Shown here piece after piece: positions 1-6,817 of a DNA stretch of 8,577 bases (position 1 is its first letter; each line of letters opens with the position of its first letter). The notes under the pieces are model-generated. The model was not told the origin of the DNA and did no database searches. It saw only the letters and a list, made by a program, of their open reading frames with translations. The position numbers and the translations under genes are program-made. This stretch comes from Eubacteriales bacterium (GTDB taxonomy: Bacteria; Bacillota; Clostridia; Acetivibrionales; STF1-152): contig JAQVNH010000034.1 of assembly GCA_028703215.1 (NCBI GenBank), positions 1-8,577 of the forward strand, written 5' to 3'.

Positions 1-2468
1 AGGATCAGTCTTCCTCATCAAATCAGGTCCCATCCAATACTCAAGGGCAAATCGATCCCGACACTCAAATAAATCAGCAGGTGCCGATATATGACAGTGA
101 TATAACCAAACTGCTGGAAGATGAAAATATCAGCGAAGATTATAAGTTGCTGCTAAGCGGTCCCGAAGATTATGAACCGCTGGAAGATACTTCTTATGAC
201 AAGCTGCATGACGCTTTTGATAAAAATGAAATAACGGAGGAAGAATACTCTAAACTTCTGATATTGCTTAAGTATCGACCCGAGCTGGTTCCGGTAAAGT
301 ATAGCGGGGCGCAGGGGTGTGAATCGATAGATCACGCCTATCAATTTATATCAGATAACCGGGGAAATTTGAGTGAAGACACTAAAAAGCTCATAGAACC
401 GTACATGCTGCCCATTGATAACCCGGGCAGCTATTATTTTTATACGGACGAAGAGGAAGAGCCGGTTTCTGAAGACAGTTCTTTCGGGTTAAGTAATAAA
501 GTCTATGCTGCGGGCGTATCAAAGCAACTTGTAGTCAATGAATTTTATGTGGATGATCAGAAGGTGACCATTCAATATTATGAATACGAGCATTGGAATC
601 AGGATAAAAAGCTTGAATACAACATGTGTGTCAATGACATAGAAGAGGCTGTCATCCACAGCTATAATGAATTTGAAAACCTTCTTACTGTATCGCTGAC
701 TAAGCCGGTGCTGATCGAAGTCGTTCAGCTTCAAAATTTTACAAACGGCGAGGCATGGTTTGAAAACGGGCAATACAGAATAAGGCTGTCCAAGTCGCTT
801 TATCAAGATGCGGTAAAAATCAAGGGAGTGACAGCCCACGAGCTTTTTCACAATTTCCAGTATGAAATGGGACTGAGATTCACAGGGAAGGATATGAAAT
901 GGCTGCACGAGGCAACTGCCAAGTGGTCTGAGCACTATGCCTTTGATTCATATAATACGGAGCATGGATATCTGAACTATTTTTTCCGCACACTGGATCG
1001 TGACAGGATCAATTTCGGAGATAATTTTGAATATTCGGGCTATATGTTGTTTTACTATTTTTCTGATTACGGACAATACAATATTGTTCCGGATATTCTA
1101 TGGGGAACAGTAAGAAACGGCGCAAGCCACATCAGGGAATATTTGACAAACATGGTTGAAGACATGAGAGATCAATATGGCGATTATGCCTTTATCAACT
1201 TAAATTCAGGGATTTCACTGGTATATGACGATCATGGCCCGCTGTCGGGATTCCCTTCGGGCAAGGCATATGCCAGGAAAATAATGAAGGTAAACGAGGA
1301 GAATATACGAGAGGTATCGCTCGATCCGGGAGCGCTGCAGTACTATTTCTATATGTTTGACAAGGATGCAGAGACAGAGCATATTGAGTTTCGATTTGAC
1401 GAAACTTTTGACAAGGACAAATATATAAAAAGGCAGGCAATCATTAAAGTCAATGGCGAATGGCATCTTGAAGACTGGTCCTCAAAGGATGAAATAAAAT
1501 ATTGCAGACAAAACGAGCCGGTCGACGAAAATGTCCAGGCTGTGCTTCTGATATACAGCAATTCCAATTTTAAAAGGGATGGGGCGAACGATCCGGCGGA
1601 TCATTTCAAAGTAACTACCGGCAAATGCTATTCTGAAATGAGGATAAGCATCAGAGCCGAGTATGTGTACACTAATGAGAATTTCATCTGGACATCCAAT
1701 GCATCCTTGCATGATACGGTAAAAATCATAGACCATTCCTTATTTATTTCACGGGACTGTGTGTATGAAATGGAAGGTACGGGAGTTCTTGAAGGGAACA
1801 CTGTGATCGAAACCGCTTGCAGCAACAGAAGCGCGGTGGCCAATCCTGATATTGAAAACAGTTTGGCCAGACTTATACTGCCTTTTGAGGATGATTCCGG
1901 GGAGATGGAAAATCAATTAAAAGAATACGGAATTACCCAGAATACTCCAGCAGGCGGTATTTTGATCACTCTGCCCTCATTGCGGGAGGATGAGGAACTG
2001 ACCGGTTCGACAAACCTTTATATGCCGGATCCGATAGGTAAAATGCCTATGGATATGCCGCTGCCTTACGATGGAATAAGTCAGGTGATCGCGGTGGAAA
2101 TCGGCAAAAATGATTGGAGCCCCCAAGGATTTAATACTTCAATGACTATAAACATCTTCTCTCATGAGCCGCCGATATTGGATTGGTTTGAGGTAGACCC
2201 CGGGCAATTGAGGGAGATCTTGTCGTCAATGAACGCTGACGCGGGAATCGACATTCCGGATTTTGATGGTCTGTGGGAGGACAGCGGTCTTGATCCGGAG
2301 GGGATAGGCGATATCGACGGCTTGATTCCCGAGAATGATCCAAACAGCGGCAGCGACCCATTAAGCGGCACTATCGACGCGCTTATGATGCTTGCGGAAC
2401 AATCGCCTGATAACGGAGCCTCTGCAGTCGTTAAATTAACAATAAGAGGCGAGTATGTCGAAGATTGA
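1..2468 (+). CDS. Probable exported gluzincin-type zinc metallopeptidase, 5' end missing
   Basis: The frame is open from the first complete codon (3-5) to the TGA at 2466-2468, so the start lies left of the window. The GTG at 81 is the first possible start inside the window, but it has no Shine-Dalgarno site and is preceded by open Ser/Asn/Gln/Pro/Thr-rich sequence, which looks like a linker after a signal peptide or lipoprotein anchor (not visible). Counting the GTG as residue 1, HELFH is at 253-257 (837-851) and WLHEAT places a Glu at 277 (909-911). HEXXH plus a Glu 19 residues further on is the zinc site of gluzincin peptidases, with the second His-Glu run resembling the NExxA region of that clan. 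A helical segment near residues 45-75 (motif ITEEEYSKL) precedes it and may be a pro-region. Residues 300-700 look like beta-rich domains I cannot assign, followed by an Asp/Gly-rich segment (residues 721-760). No transmembrane anchor is seen at the C-terminus. Substrate and exact family are unknown; the peptidase call is inferred from the motif. Confidence 0.72.
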   Translation, partial: DQSSSSNQVPSNTQGQIDPDTQINQQVPIYDSDITKLLEDENISEDYKLLLSGPEDYEPLEDTSYDKLHDAFDKNEITEEEYSKLLILLKYRPELVPVKYSGAQGCESIDHAYQFISDNRGNLSEDTKKLIEPYMLPIDNPGSYYFYTDEEEEPVSEDSSFGLSNKVYAAGVSKQLVVNEFYVDDQKVTIQYYEYEHWNQDKKLEYNMCVNDIEEAVIHSYNEFENLLTVSLTKPVLIEVVQLQNFTNGEAWFENGQYRIRLSKSLYQDAVKIKGVTAHELFHNFQYEMGLRFTGKDMKWLHEATAKWSEHYAFDSYNTEHGYLNYFFRTLDRDRINFGDNFEYSGYMLFYYFSDYGQYNIVPDILWGTVRNGASHIREYLTNMVEDMRDQYGDYAFINLNSGISLVYDDHGPLSGFPSGKAYARKIMKVNEENIREVSLDPGALQYYFYMFDKDAETEHIEFRFDETFDKDKYIKRQAIIKVNGEWHLEDWSSKDEIKYCRQNEPVDENVQAVLLIYSNSNFKRDGANDPADHFKVTTGKCYSEMRISIRAEYVYTNENFIWTSNASLHDTVKIIDHSLFISRDCVYEMEGTGVLEGNTVIETACSNRSAVANPDIENSLARLILPFEDDSGEMENQLKEYGITQNTPAGGILITLPSLREDEELTGSTNLYMPDPIGKMPMDMPLPYDGISQVIAVEIGKNDWSPQGFNTSMTINIFSHEPPILDWFEVDPGQLREILSSMNADAGIDIPDFDGLWEDSGLDPEGIGDIDGLIPENDPNSGSDPLSGTIDALMMLAEQSPDNGASAVVKLTIRGEYVED

Positions 2469-2497
2469 ACCGGCGTATAAATTGCCTTGTATTATTG

Positions 2498-2526
2498 TTG
2501 ACAAATAATAGGGGCTCTGTTATAAT
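2498..2526 (+). promoter_or_regulatory. Consensus sigma-A promoter of rho
   Basis: TTGACA at 2498-2503 and TATAAT at 2521-2526 are exact matches to both consensus hexamers, separated by the optimal 17 bases. Transcription should start near 2533, leaving a leader of about 138 nucleotides before the rho start codon. The promoter begins only 30 bases after the stop of the metallopeptidase gene, and no intrinsic terminator lies between them. Confidence 0.9.
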
Positions 2527-2532
2527 CTGCGC

Positions 2533-2670
2533 GTAGAGTACGTTTCTTCTCTGCTCACCACCATTAAATAAACTATTTTGACCGGATTTTTTTAGTATGC
2601 ATATAAATCAGCAGGATTTCTTCTTTAATTTTCAATAACAGGAGAATTATATTATTAGGACGGTGTATTT
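2533..2670 (+). promoter_or_regulatory. Leader of rho mRNA with a C/U-rich, G-poor stretch
   Basis: The untranslated leader between the predicted start point and the rho ATG contains a stretch at 2543-2579 with ten C and only one G in 37 bases, the composition expected of a Rho loading (rut) site. Rho is known to limit its own synthesis by terminating in its leader in E. coli and B. subtilis, so autoregulation here is a reasonable inference. A run of seven T at 2587-2593 is not preceded by a stable hairpin, so it is not an intrinsic attenuator. The region directly before the gene is A/T-rich, with the ribosome binding site AGGA at 2657-2660. Confidence 0.45.
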
Positions 2671-4407
2671 ATGAGCAATGTCGATCTTGAGAAAAAAAGC
2701 CTTAAGGATTTGCGTTATATTGCAAAACTTATGGGTCTTACGGGAGTTTCCGCGCTTAATAAACAGGAATTGATAAATAAATTGCTGGAGCTAGAAGAGA
2801 TGGCATCAAAAACGGAAGCCGCAGCCGCAATGGGAACTGCTGCTGAAAAGCAAACTGCAGCCGCATCGGAGAATTCGGCCAAAGCGGAAGCCGTCGCTGC
2901 AGTGCAGGAGCAGAAATCAGCTCAGGCAAAAAATGAACCTGAAACAGAAAAAACGGCAGGGTCTGAATCTCCTGAGGAGAGGAAAAAAGATAAAGAGCCC
3001 CGCATCAAGCACAGGGGGAGACCAAAAAAAGCGGAACCCAAAACCCAAACCAAAGCGCGCGCAGGCTTCGAGATCGATCCGACAGAATATGACATAGAAC
3101 AGGTTATTGAACACGAGTATCCCGCAGACGAGGAAATCGGATATCGTGACGGAGAAATGGCTTCAGAGGTTCCTTATGAACCTGTTGACGGCGAAGAAAG
3201 GCCAACCGGCAAAGTCCGCGTTTATGAAAAAGAAGACCGCGGCGGGGACAAAAAGGCTTCTTATCCCGAAACAGAAAAAGTTGAACCGGACAGCCCGGTA
3301 GAGGGCGTTTTGGAAGTACTCCCCGATGGCTACGGGTTCTTGAGAGGAGACAACTATTTGTCGGGTCCGAAGGATGTATATGTTTCTCCTTCGCAGATCC
3401 GGCGTTTTGGCCTGAAAACCGGCGATGAAGTCAAGGGAAAGGGCAGGATACCCAAGGAAGGCGAAAAATTCCAGGCTTTGCTGTATGTGCAGACGATAAA
3501 TGATGACATCCCCGAAGTTGCGATGAAAAGAGTTCCGTTCGACAGACTGACTCCGATATTCCCCGAAGAGAGGATCACTCTTGAAATAGAGCCAAAGGAG
3601 TTTTCAACAAGGCTTATCGATCTGATAGCGCCTATTGGAAAAGGCCAGCGCGGAATGATCGTATCGCCGCCAAAAGCAGGGAAAACGATACTTCTCAAAA
3701 AAATCGCCAACAGCGTGACAAGAAATTTCCCTGACATCAAACTTATAATACTTCTTGTGGATGAACGTCCGGAGGAAGTCACAGACATGCAGCGCTCCAC
3801 AAAAGGAGAGATAATATACTCGACTTTCGACAAGGTTCCCGAGCATCATATCAAGGTTGCCGAAATGGTTTTGGAAAGGGCGCAGAGACTGGTCGAACAA
3901 AAGAAGGATGTTGTTGTGCTGCTTGACAGCATCACAAGACTTGCCAGAGCATATAACCTTACAATTCCTCCCACAGGCAGGACTCTTTCGGGCGGACTTG
4001 ACCCGGGAGCTCTCCACATGCCCAAAAGATTTTTCGGAGCCGCCAGGAATATCGAATTCGGAGGAAGCCTGACGATAATAGCTACCGCTCTGATCGAAAC
4101 AGGAAGCAGAATGGATGATGTCATTTTTGAAGAATTCAAAGGAACAGGCAACATGGAGATCCATCTCGACAGAAAACTTTCAGAAAAGAGAATATTCCCG
4201 GCAATCGACATAAATAAATCCGGAACGAGGAGAGAAGAGCTTCTGCTGAATCCCAGAGAGCTCGAGAGCATCTGGGCCATAAGGAAGGCGATGAGCAACA
4301 TGGGCACCTCGGAAGTGACTGAGATGCTGATCAATAAGCTGACTCAGACCAGAAGGAACGAAGATTTTGTCAACTCTATCAATGTTTCGTTCAATGACAA
4401 AATGTAA
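2671..4407 (+). CDS. rho: Transcription termination factor Rho with a long N-terminal insertion
   Basis: Rho is the hexameric RNA-dependent ATPase that loads on C-rich nascent RNA and ends transcription. Residues 1-45 are the N-terminal helical (Rho_N, SAP-like) domain with LKDLRYIAKLMGL. Residues about 46-205 are an added low-complexity stretch, first Ala/Glu/Lys-rich and then acidic, with an AT-hook-like RGRP at 115-118. The cold-shock RNA-binding domain follows, with GYGFLR at 220-225 and YVSPSQIRRFGL. The ATPase core has Walker A PPKAGKT at 333-339, Walker B with DSITR at 419-423, a Q-loop region PPTGRTLSGG at 433-442 and the R-loop KGTGN at 490-494. At 578 residues it is about 150 longer than E. 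coli or B. subtilis Rho, all of it due to the insertion. ATG is chosen because it starts the conserved domain and has AGGA ten bases upstream. No clear intrinsic terminator follows the gene. All catalytic motifs are present, so it should be active. Confidence 0.98.
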   Translation: MSNVDLEKKSLKDLRYIAKLMGLTGVSALNKQELINKLLELEEMASKTEAAAAMGTAAEKQTAAASENSAKAEAVAAVQEQKSAQAKNEPETEKTAGSESPEERKKDKEPRIKHRGRPKKAEPKTQTKARAGFEIDPTEYDIEQVIEHEYPADEEIGYRDGEMASEVPYEPVDGEERPTGKVRVYEKEDRGGDKKASYPETEKVEPDSPVEGVLEVLPDGYGFLRGDNYLSGPKDVYVSPSQIRRFGLKTGDEVKGKGRIPKEGEKFQALLYVQTINDDIPEVAMKRVPFDRLTPIFPEERITLEIEPKEFSTRLIDLIAPIGKGQRGMIVSPPKAGKTILLKKIANSVTRNFPDIKLIILLVDERPEEVTDMQRSTKGEIIYSTFDKVPEHHIKVAEMVLERAQRLVEQKKDVVVLLDSITRLARAYNLTIPPTGRTLSGGLDPGALHMPKRFFGAARNIEFGGSLTIIATALIETGSRMDDVIFEEFKGTGNMEIHLDRKLSEKRIFPAIDINKSGTRREELLLNPRELESIWAIRKAMSNMGTSEVTEMLINKLTQTRRNEDFVNSINVSFNDKM

Positions 4408-4506
4408 AACAGCTTTTTGGTTTCGACCGAAAAAACGAAAAATCGAGATTCCATTCAGGATTAGATCCGGCCAAGACTGATTGATAACAAACTGATTAAA
4501 AATAAC

Positions 4507-4535
4507 TTGTCGTACCGGGATATTTATGTTACTAT
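4507..4535 (+). promoter_or_regulatory. Candidate extended -10 promoter of rpmE
   Basis: TTGTCG at 4507-4512 (four of six consensus bases) and TACTAT at 4530-4535 (four of six) are 17 bases apart. A TG dinucleotide at 4527-4528, one base before the -10 hexamer, makes it an extended -10 promoter, common in Gram-positive bacteria. The predicted start is near 4542, giving a leader of about 50 bases. The bases between the rho stop and this site (4408-4506) hold nothing I can assign. Confidence 0.55.
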
Positions 4536-4541
4536 ATGCAT

Positions 4542-4560
4542 TGGCACTTTTCGGGTGCTG
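4542..4560 (+). promoter_or_regulatory. Hairpin at the 5' end of the rpmE leader
   Basis: GCAC at 4544-4547 pairs with GTGC at 4555-4558. The stem can be lengthened by G-U pairs outside (4542-4543 with 4559-4560) and inside (4548 with 4554). If the upstream promoter is correct, this hairpin sits at the extreme 5' end of the rpmE transcript. bL31 is known to regulate its own mRNA through a leader in E. coli, and bL31 leader motifs have been described in other phyla including Firmicutes. Whether this small hairpin belongs to such a motif is inference. It has no U-tract, so it is not a terminator. Confidence 0.35.
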
Positions 4561-4591
4561 CTTGTATAAGATTTGAAAGAAGGTGAACCAT

Positions 4592-4810
4592 ATGAAAGAG
4601 AAGATCCATCCGGATTACCACGAAACTATTGTGAAATGCGCTTGCGGGGAAACCTTTACAACCGGTTCCACAAAGAAAGAACTCCGCGTTGACATATGCT
4701 CAAGCTGCCATCCTTTCTTTACCGGAAAACAGAAGCTTGTGGATACCGGCGGAAGAGTGGAAAAATTCAACAAGAAATACGGTATCGAAGAGCAAAATGC
4801 AAAGGAATAA
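4592..4810 (+). CDS. rpmE: 50S ribosomal protein bL31, zinc-binding type
   Basis: This 72-residue protein is bL31, which joins the 50S subunit and contributes to the bridge with the 30S head. It opens with MKEKIHPDYHE and has the C+ zinc ribbon cysteines C16, C18, C36 and C39 (CAC and CSSC), the same arrangement as B. subtilis RpmE. The end, with GGRVEKFNKKYG, is also typical. The ATG at 4592 is the start: AAGGTGA at 4580-4586 lies five bases upstream, and the upstream in-frame GTG at 4583 is inside that ribosome binding site. It probably has its own promoter and ends in a strong terminator, so it looks monocistronic, with possible read-through from rho. In bacteria that also have the cysteine-free paralogue, the zinc form is exchanged under zinc starvation; no paralogue is present here. 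Confidence 0.97.
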   Translation: MKEKIHPDYHETIVKCACGETFTTGSTKKELRVDICSSCHPFFTGKQKLVDTGGRVEKFNKKYGIEEQNAKE

Positions 4811-4849
4811 TGTATCAATCGATCGCCAATGCGGCTAACTGCCCGCAAT

Positions 4850-4880
4850 AAGCTGAATTCTCTGCGAATTCGGCTTTTTA
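4850..4880 (+). terminator. Intrinsic terminator after rpmE
   Basis: AGCTGAATTC at 4851-4860 pairs over ten bases with GAATTCGGCT at 4866-4875 (one G-U pair) around a five-base loop, and a T run at 4875-4879 follows. A further A-T pair (4850 with 4876) is possible. This is a textbook Rho-independent terminator 40 bases after the rpmE stop. It also separates rpmE from yqhQ. Confidence 0.93.
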
Positions 4881-4921
4881 TTTCCGGAAAGACCAACTAA
4901 CTAACAAGACAGAGAGGGAAA

Positions 4922-5851
4922 ATGAAGAAAACTACTATCGGCGGACAAGCTCTGATCGAAGGGCTCATGATGATTGGACCCAAATATTCCGCAACAGCCA
5001 TACGCAAACCTGACGGAGAGATCGTGGTAGATAAGAAACCCCTTCCGGCAAAATCCAAATGGTCTAAAATACCCTTGATAAGAGGGGTAGTTAATTTTGT
5101 CAGACAGATGGTGCTTGGAGTAAAAGCGCTGATGTATTCCGCGGATTTCATGGAGTATGAGACAGATGAGGATAATCAATCCAAGCTCGATAAATTTATA
5201 GATAAAATCCTGGGAGATAAGGCCAAAAATGCGGCTATTATAATTGCGGTCGTGATTTCAATTGCCTTCAGCATAGGATTGTTCATTCTGCTTCCGAATT
5301 TTATAGTCAGCCTGATAAGTCCCGGAGAGAAGACTACCGGCGGTGTGATACTAATAAACCTTCTGGAAGGGGTTATACGGCTGGTTTTACTTTTCTCATA
5401 TCTTCTTTTGGCCTCCAGGATGAAGGATATCAAGCGGGTCTGGCAGTACCATGGAGCCGAGCACAAAACTATCCACGCATATGAACACGGAGAAGAGCTT
5501 ACAGTTGTAAATGTTCAGAAATATACAACAAAACATCCCAGGTGCGGAACATCGTTTCTGTTCATCGTAATGCTGATAAGCATAGTCGTGTTTTCATTTA
5601 TCGGGTGGCACTCGGTTTGGATAAATATTCTTGTGCGTTTGCTGCTGGTCCCGTTAGTAGCAGGGATCTCGTATGAAATATTAAGAGCTGCCGGACGAAG
5701 TGAATGGAAGGGCATGAAATTTATCAATGCTCCCGGCCTTGCGCTCCAGCGCATCACAACCAAAGAACCGGATGACAGCATGGTCGAGGTCGCGATCGCG
5801 GCTTTCAGCAGCGTACTTGTGGCGGAAGACGAGAATGCGGATAAATGGTAA
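4922..5851 (+). CDS. yqhQ: DUF1385 (YqhQ family) membrane protein
   Basis: A 309-residue member of the DUF1385/YqhQ family, conserved across Firmicutes and other bacteria, biochemical role unknown. Family signatures are GGQALIEGLMM at residues 7-17, a central HGAEHKTIHAYE at 177-188 and HPRCGT at 205-210. The clustered His, Glu and Cys residues suggest a metal-binding or catalytic site, which is why members are often labelled putative metal-dependent enzymes. Hydrophobic segments lie near residues 104-132, 141-164, 211-228 and 232-250, so the conserved His/Cys cluster sits between the second and third membrane segments. The length is close to that of the B. subtilis protein. The ATG follows a purine-rich AGAGAGGG at 4911-4918, a short spacing. 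prmC begins 13 bases downstream, implying co-transcription. No promoter is obvious in the 41 bases after the upstream terminator. Confidence 0.93.
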   Translation: MKKTTIGGQALIEGLMMIGPKYSATAIRKPDGEIVVDKKPLPAKSKWSKIPLIRGVVNFVRQMVLGVKALMYSADFMEYETDEDNQSKLDKFIDKILGDKAKNAAIIIAVVISIAFSIGLFILLPNFIVSLISPGEKTTGGVILINLLEGVIRLVLLFSYLLLASRMKDIKRVWQYHGAEHKTIHAYEHGEELTVVNVQKYTTKHPRCGTSFLFIVMLISIVVFSFIGWHSVWINILVRLLLVPLVAGISYEILRAAGRSEWKGMKFINAPGLALQRITTKEPDDSMVEVAIAAFSSVLVAEDENADKW

Positions 5852-5864
5852 CAGGATAAATCTC

Positions 5865-6731
5865 ATGACAATCAGGGAAGCGCTTGAGACAGGTATAAGA
5901 AAATTAAAGAAAGCTGAAATCGAGGATGCGGCTTTGGATGCTTGCGTAATACTTTGCGGCATTTTGGACTCAGACAAGGCATACGTTTACGCTCACCCAG
6001 AATTTGAGCTTTCCGAAGGCGATGGAACAAAATACACAGAAGCAATTAACGCCCGCTTCGAAGGGATGCCGGTTTCCTATATAACCGGGAAAAAAGAGTT
6101 CATGTCTCTTGAGTTTAAAGTTGGACCGGGAGTTCTGATTCCAAGGCCGGAGACTGAGCTGCTTGCTGAAACGGCTATCTTGTGTATTTCTAAAAAACAG
6201 GAGGCTAAATCCGGCAGCAGAGGCGGCATAAGCGTACTTGACATGTGCACGGGATCGGGATGTCTGGCCGTTAGTATAGCGCGATACTGTAGCAGATGCA
6301 AAGTCACAGCCGCTGATATTTTGCCTGAGGCAGTTAAAACAGCAAAAATAAATGCCATAAAAAACAATGTTGAAAACAGGGTCGAAATCCTTATTTCAGA
6401 TTTGTTTTCAGAACTCAGCGGCCGAAAATTTGATTTTATATTGTCAAATCCGCCGTATGTTTCACATGATGACCTCCCGGGTCTGAAAAACGATATTGTA
6501 TGCTATGAGCCCAATATCGCACTCGATGGAGGAAGGGAAGGGCTTGACCATATTAAAGCAATTATCAGCGAGGCTCCGCCGCACTTAAACAACGGGGGAA
6601 TGCTCGCGTTGGAGATAGGCAAAGGCCAGTATCTGCAAGTGACGGAATATATGCGTGAATATTTTAACGATATTAAGATAAAAAAAGATTTGTCCGGGAT
6701 ACCGAGGGTCGTTTCCGGAGTTAAGCTATAG
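5865..6731 (+). CDS. prmC: Release factor glutamine methyltransferase PrmC
   Basis: PrmC uses S-adenosylmethionine to methylate the glutamine of the GGQ motif of peptide release factors RF1 and RF2, which speeds termination of translation. The protein is 288 residues, normal for the family. An N-terminal helical domain starting MTIREALE is followed by PVSYITGKKEF and VLIPRPETE, typical PrmC signatures. The SAM-binding loop VLDMCTGSGCLA is at residues 124-135 and the catalytic NPPY is at 195-198. The frame is open upstream to 5727 inside yqhQ, but the ATG at 5865 matches the family start and has AGGA (5853-5856) eight bases upstream, so it is preferred. It probably shares a transcript with yqhQ. 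The usual neighbour prfA, encoding its substrate RF1, is not beside it; an rnf operon follows instead. Confidence 0.96.
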   Translation: MTIREALETGIRKLKKAEIEDAALDACVILCGILDSDKAYVYAHPEFELSEGDGTKYTEAINARFEGMPVSYITGKKEFMSLEFKVGPGVLIPRPETELLAETAILCISKKQEAKSGSRGGISVLDMCTGSGCLAVSIARYCSRCKVTAADILPEAVKTAKINAIKNNVENRVEILISDLFSELSGRKFDFILSNPPYVSHDDLPGLKNDIVCYEPNIALDGGREGLDHIKAIISEAPPHLNNGGMLALEIGKGQYLQVTEYMREYFNDIKIKKDLSGIPRVVSGVKL

Positions 6732-6746
6732 ACAATGCATTGAGGC

Positions 6747-6775
6747 TTGATGATCCGTTAAGTGTGATATAAAAT
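6747..6775 (+). promoter_or_regulatory. Candidate promoter of the rnf operon
   Basis: TTGATG at 6747-6752 (four of six) and TAAAAT at 6770-6775 (five of six) are 17 bases apart in the 86-base gap between prmC and rnfC. The predicted start is near 6782, about 36 bases before the rnfC ATG. An overlapping TATAAA at 6768-6773 is an alternative -10 element with a poorer 15-base spacer. No terminator hairpin is visible after prmC, so read-through from prmC is also possible. Confidence 0.48.
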
Positions 6776-6817
6776 AAAGCTGCTGCTTACAAAATACCGA
6801 AGGGGTGTTATGTACAG

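Noticed and set aside
81..83. GTG as the true start of the metallopeptidase gene
   Set aside because: It has no Shine-Dalgarno site, and the frame stays open through the left edge with protein-like linker sequence, so the gene is treated as 5'-partial.
2597..2638. 13-codon open frame (ATG to TAA) in the rho leader as a leader peptide
   Set aside because: No ribosome binding site precedes it and its length is expected by chance in A/T-rich sequence.
3604..4164. 186-codon open frame on the minus strand inside rho
   Set aside because: It is antisense to the strongly conserved Rho ATPase core and its translation shows no recognisable domain.
4409..4450. Hairpin-like A/T-rich sequence after rho as a terminator
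   Set aside because: Pairing is short and interrupted, mostly A-T, and no T run follows on the + strand.
4476..4497. Direct repeat ACTGATT (4476-4482 and 4491-4497) as an operator
   Set aside because: Seven bases repeated once in A/T-rich DNA is within chance, and it lies upstream of the promoter candidate without symmetry.
4583..4591. GTG start three codons upstream for rpmE
   Set aside because: It lies inside the AAGGTGA ribosome binding site, and the family start is MKE at 4592.
5727..5864. N-terminal extension of prmC into yqhQ
   Set aside because: The extension is Arg/Ser-rich translation of yqhQ in another frame; the family start and a ribosome binding site are at 5865.
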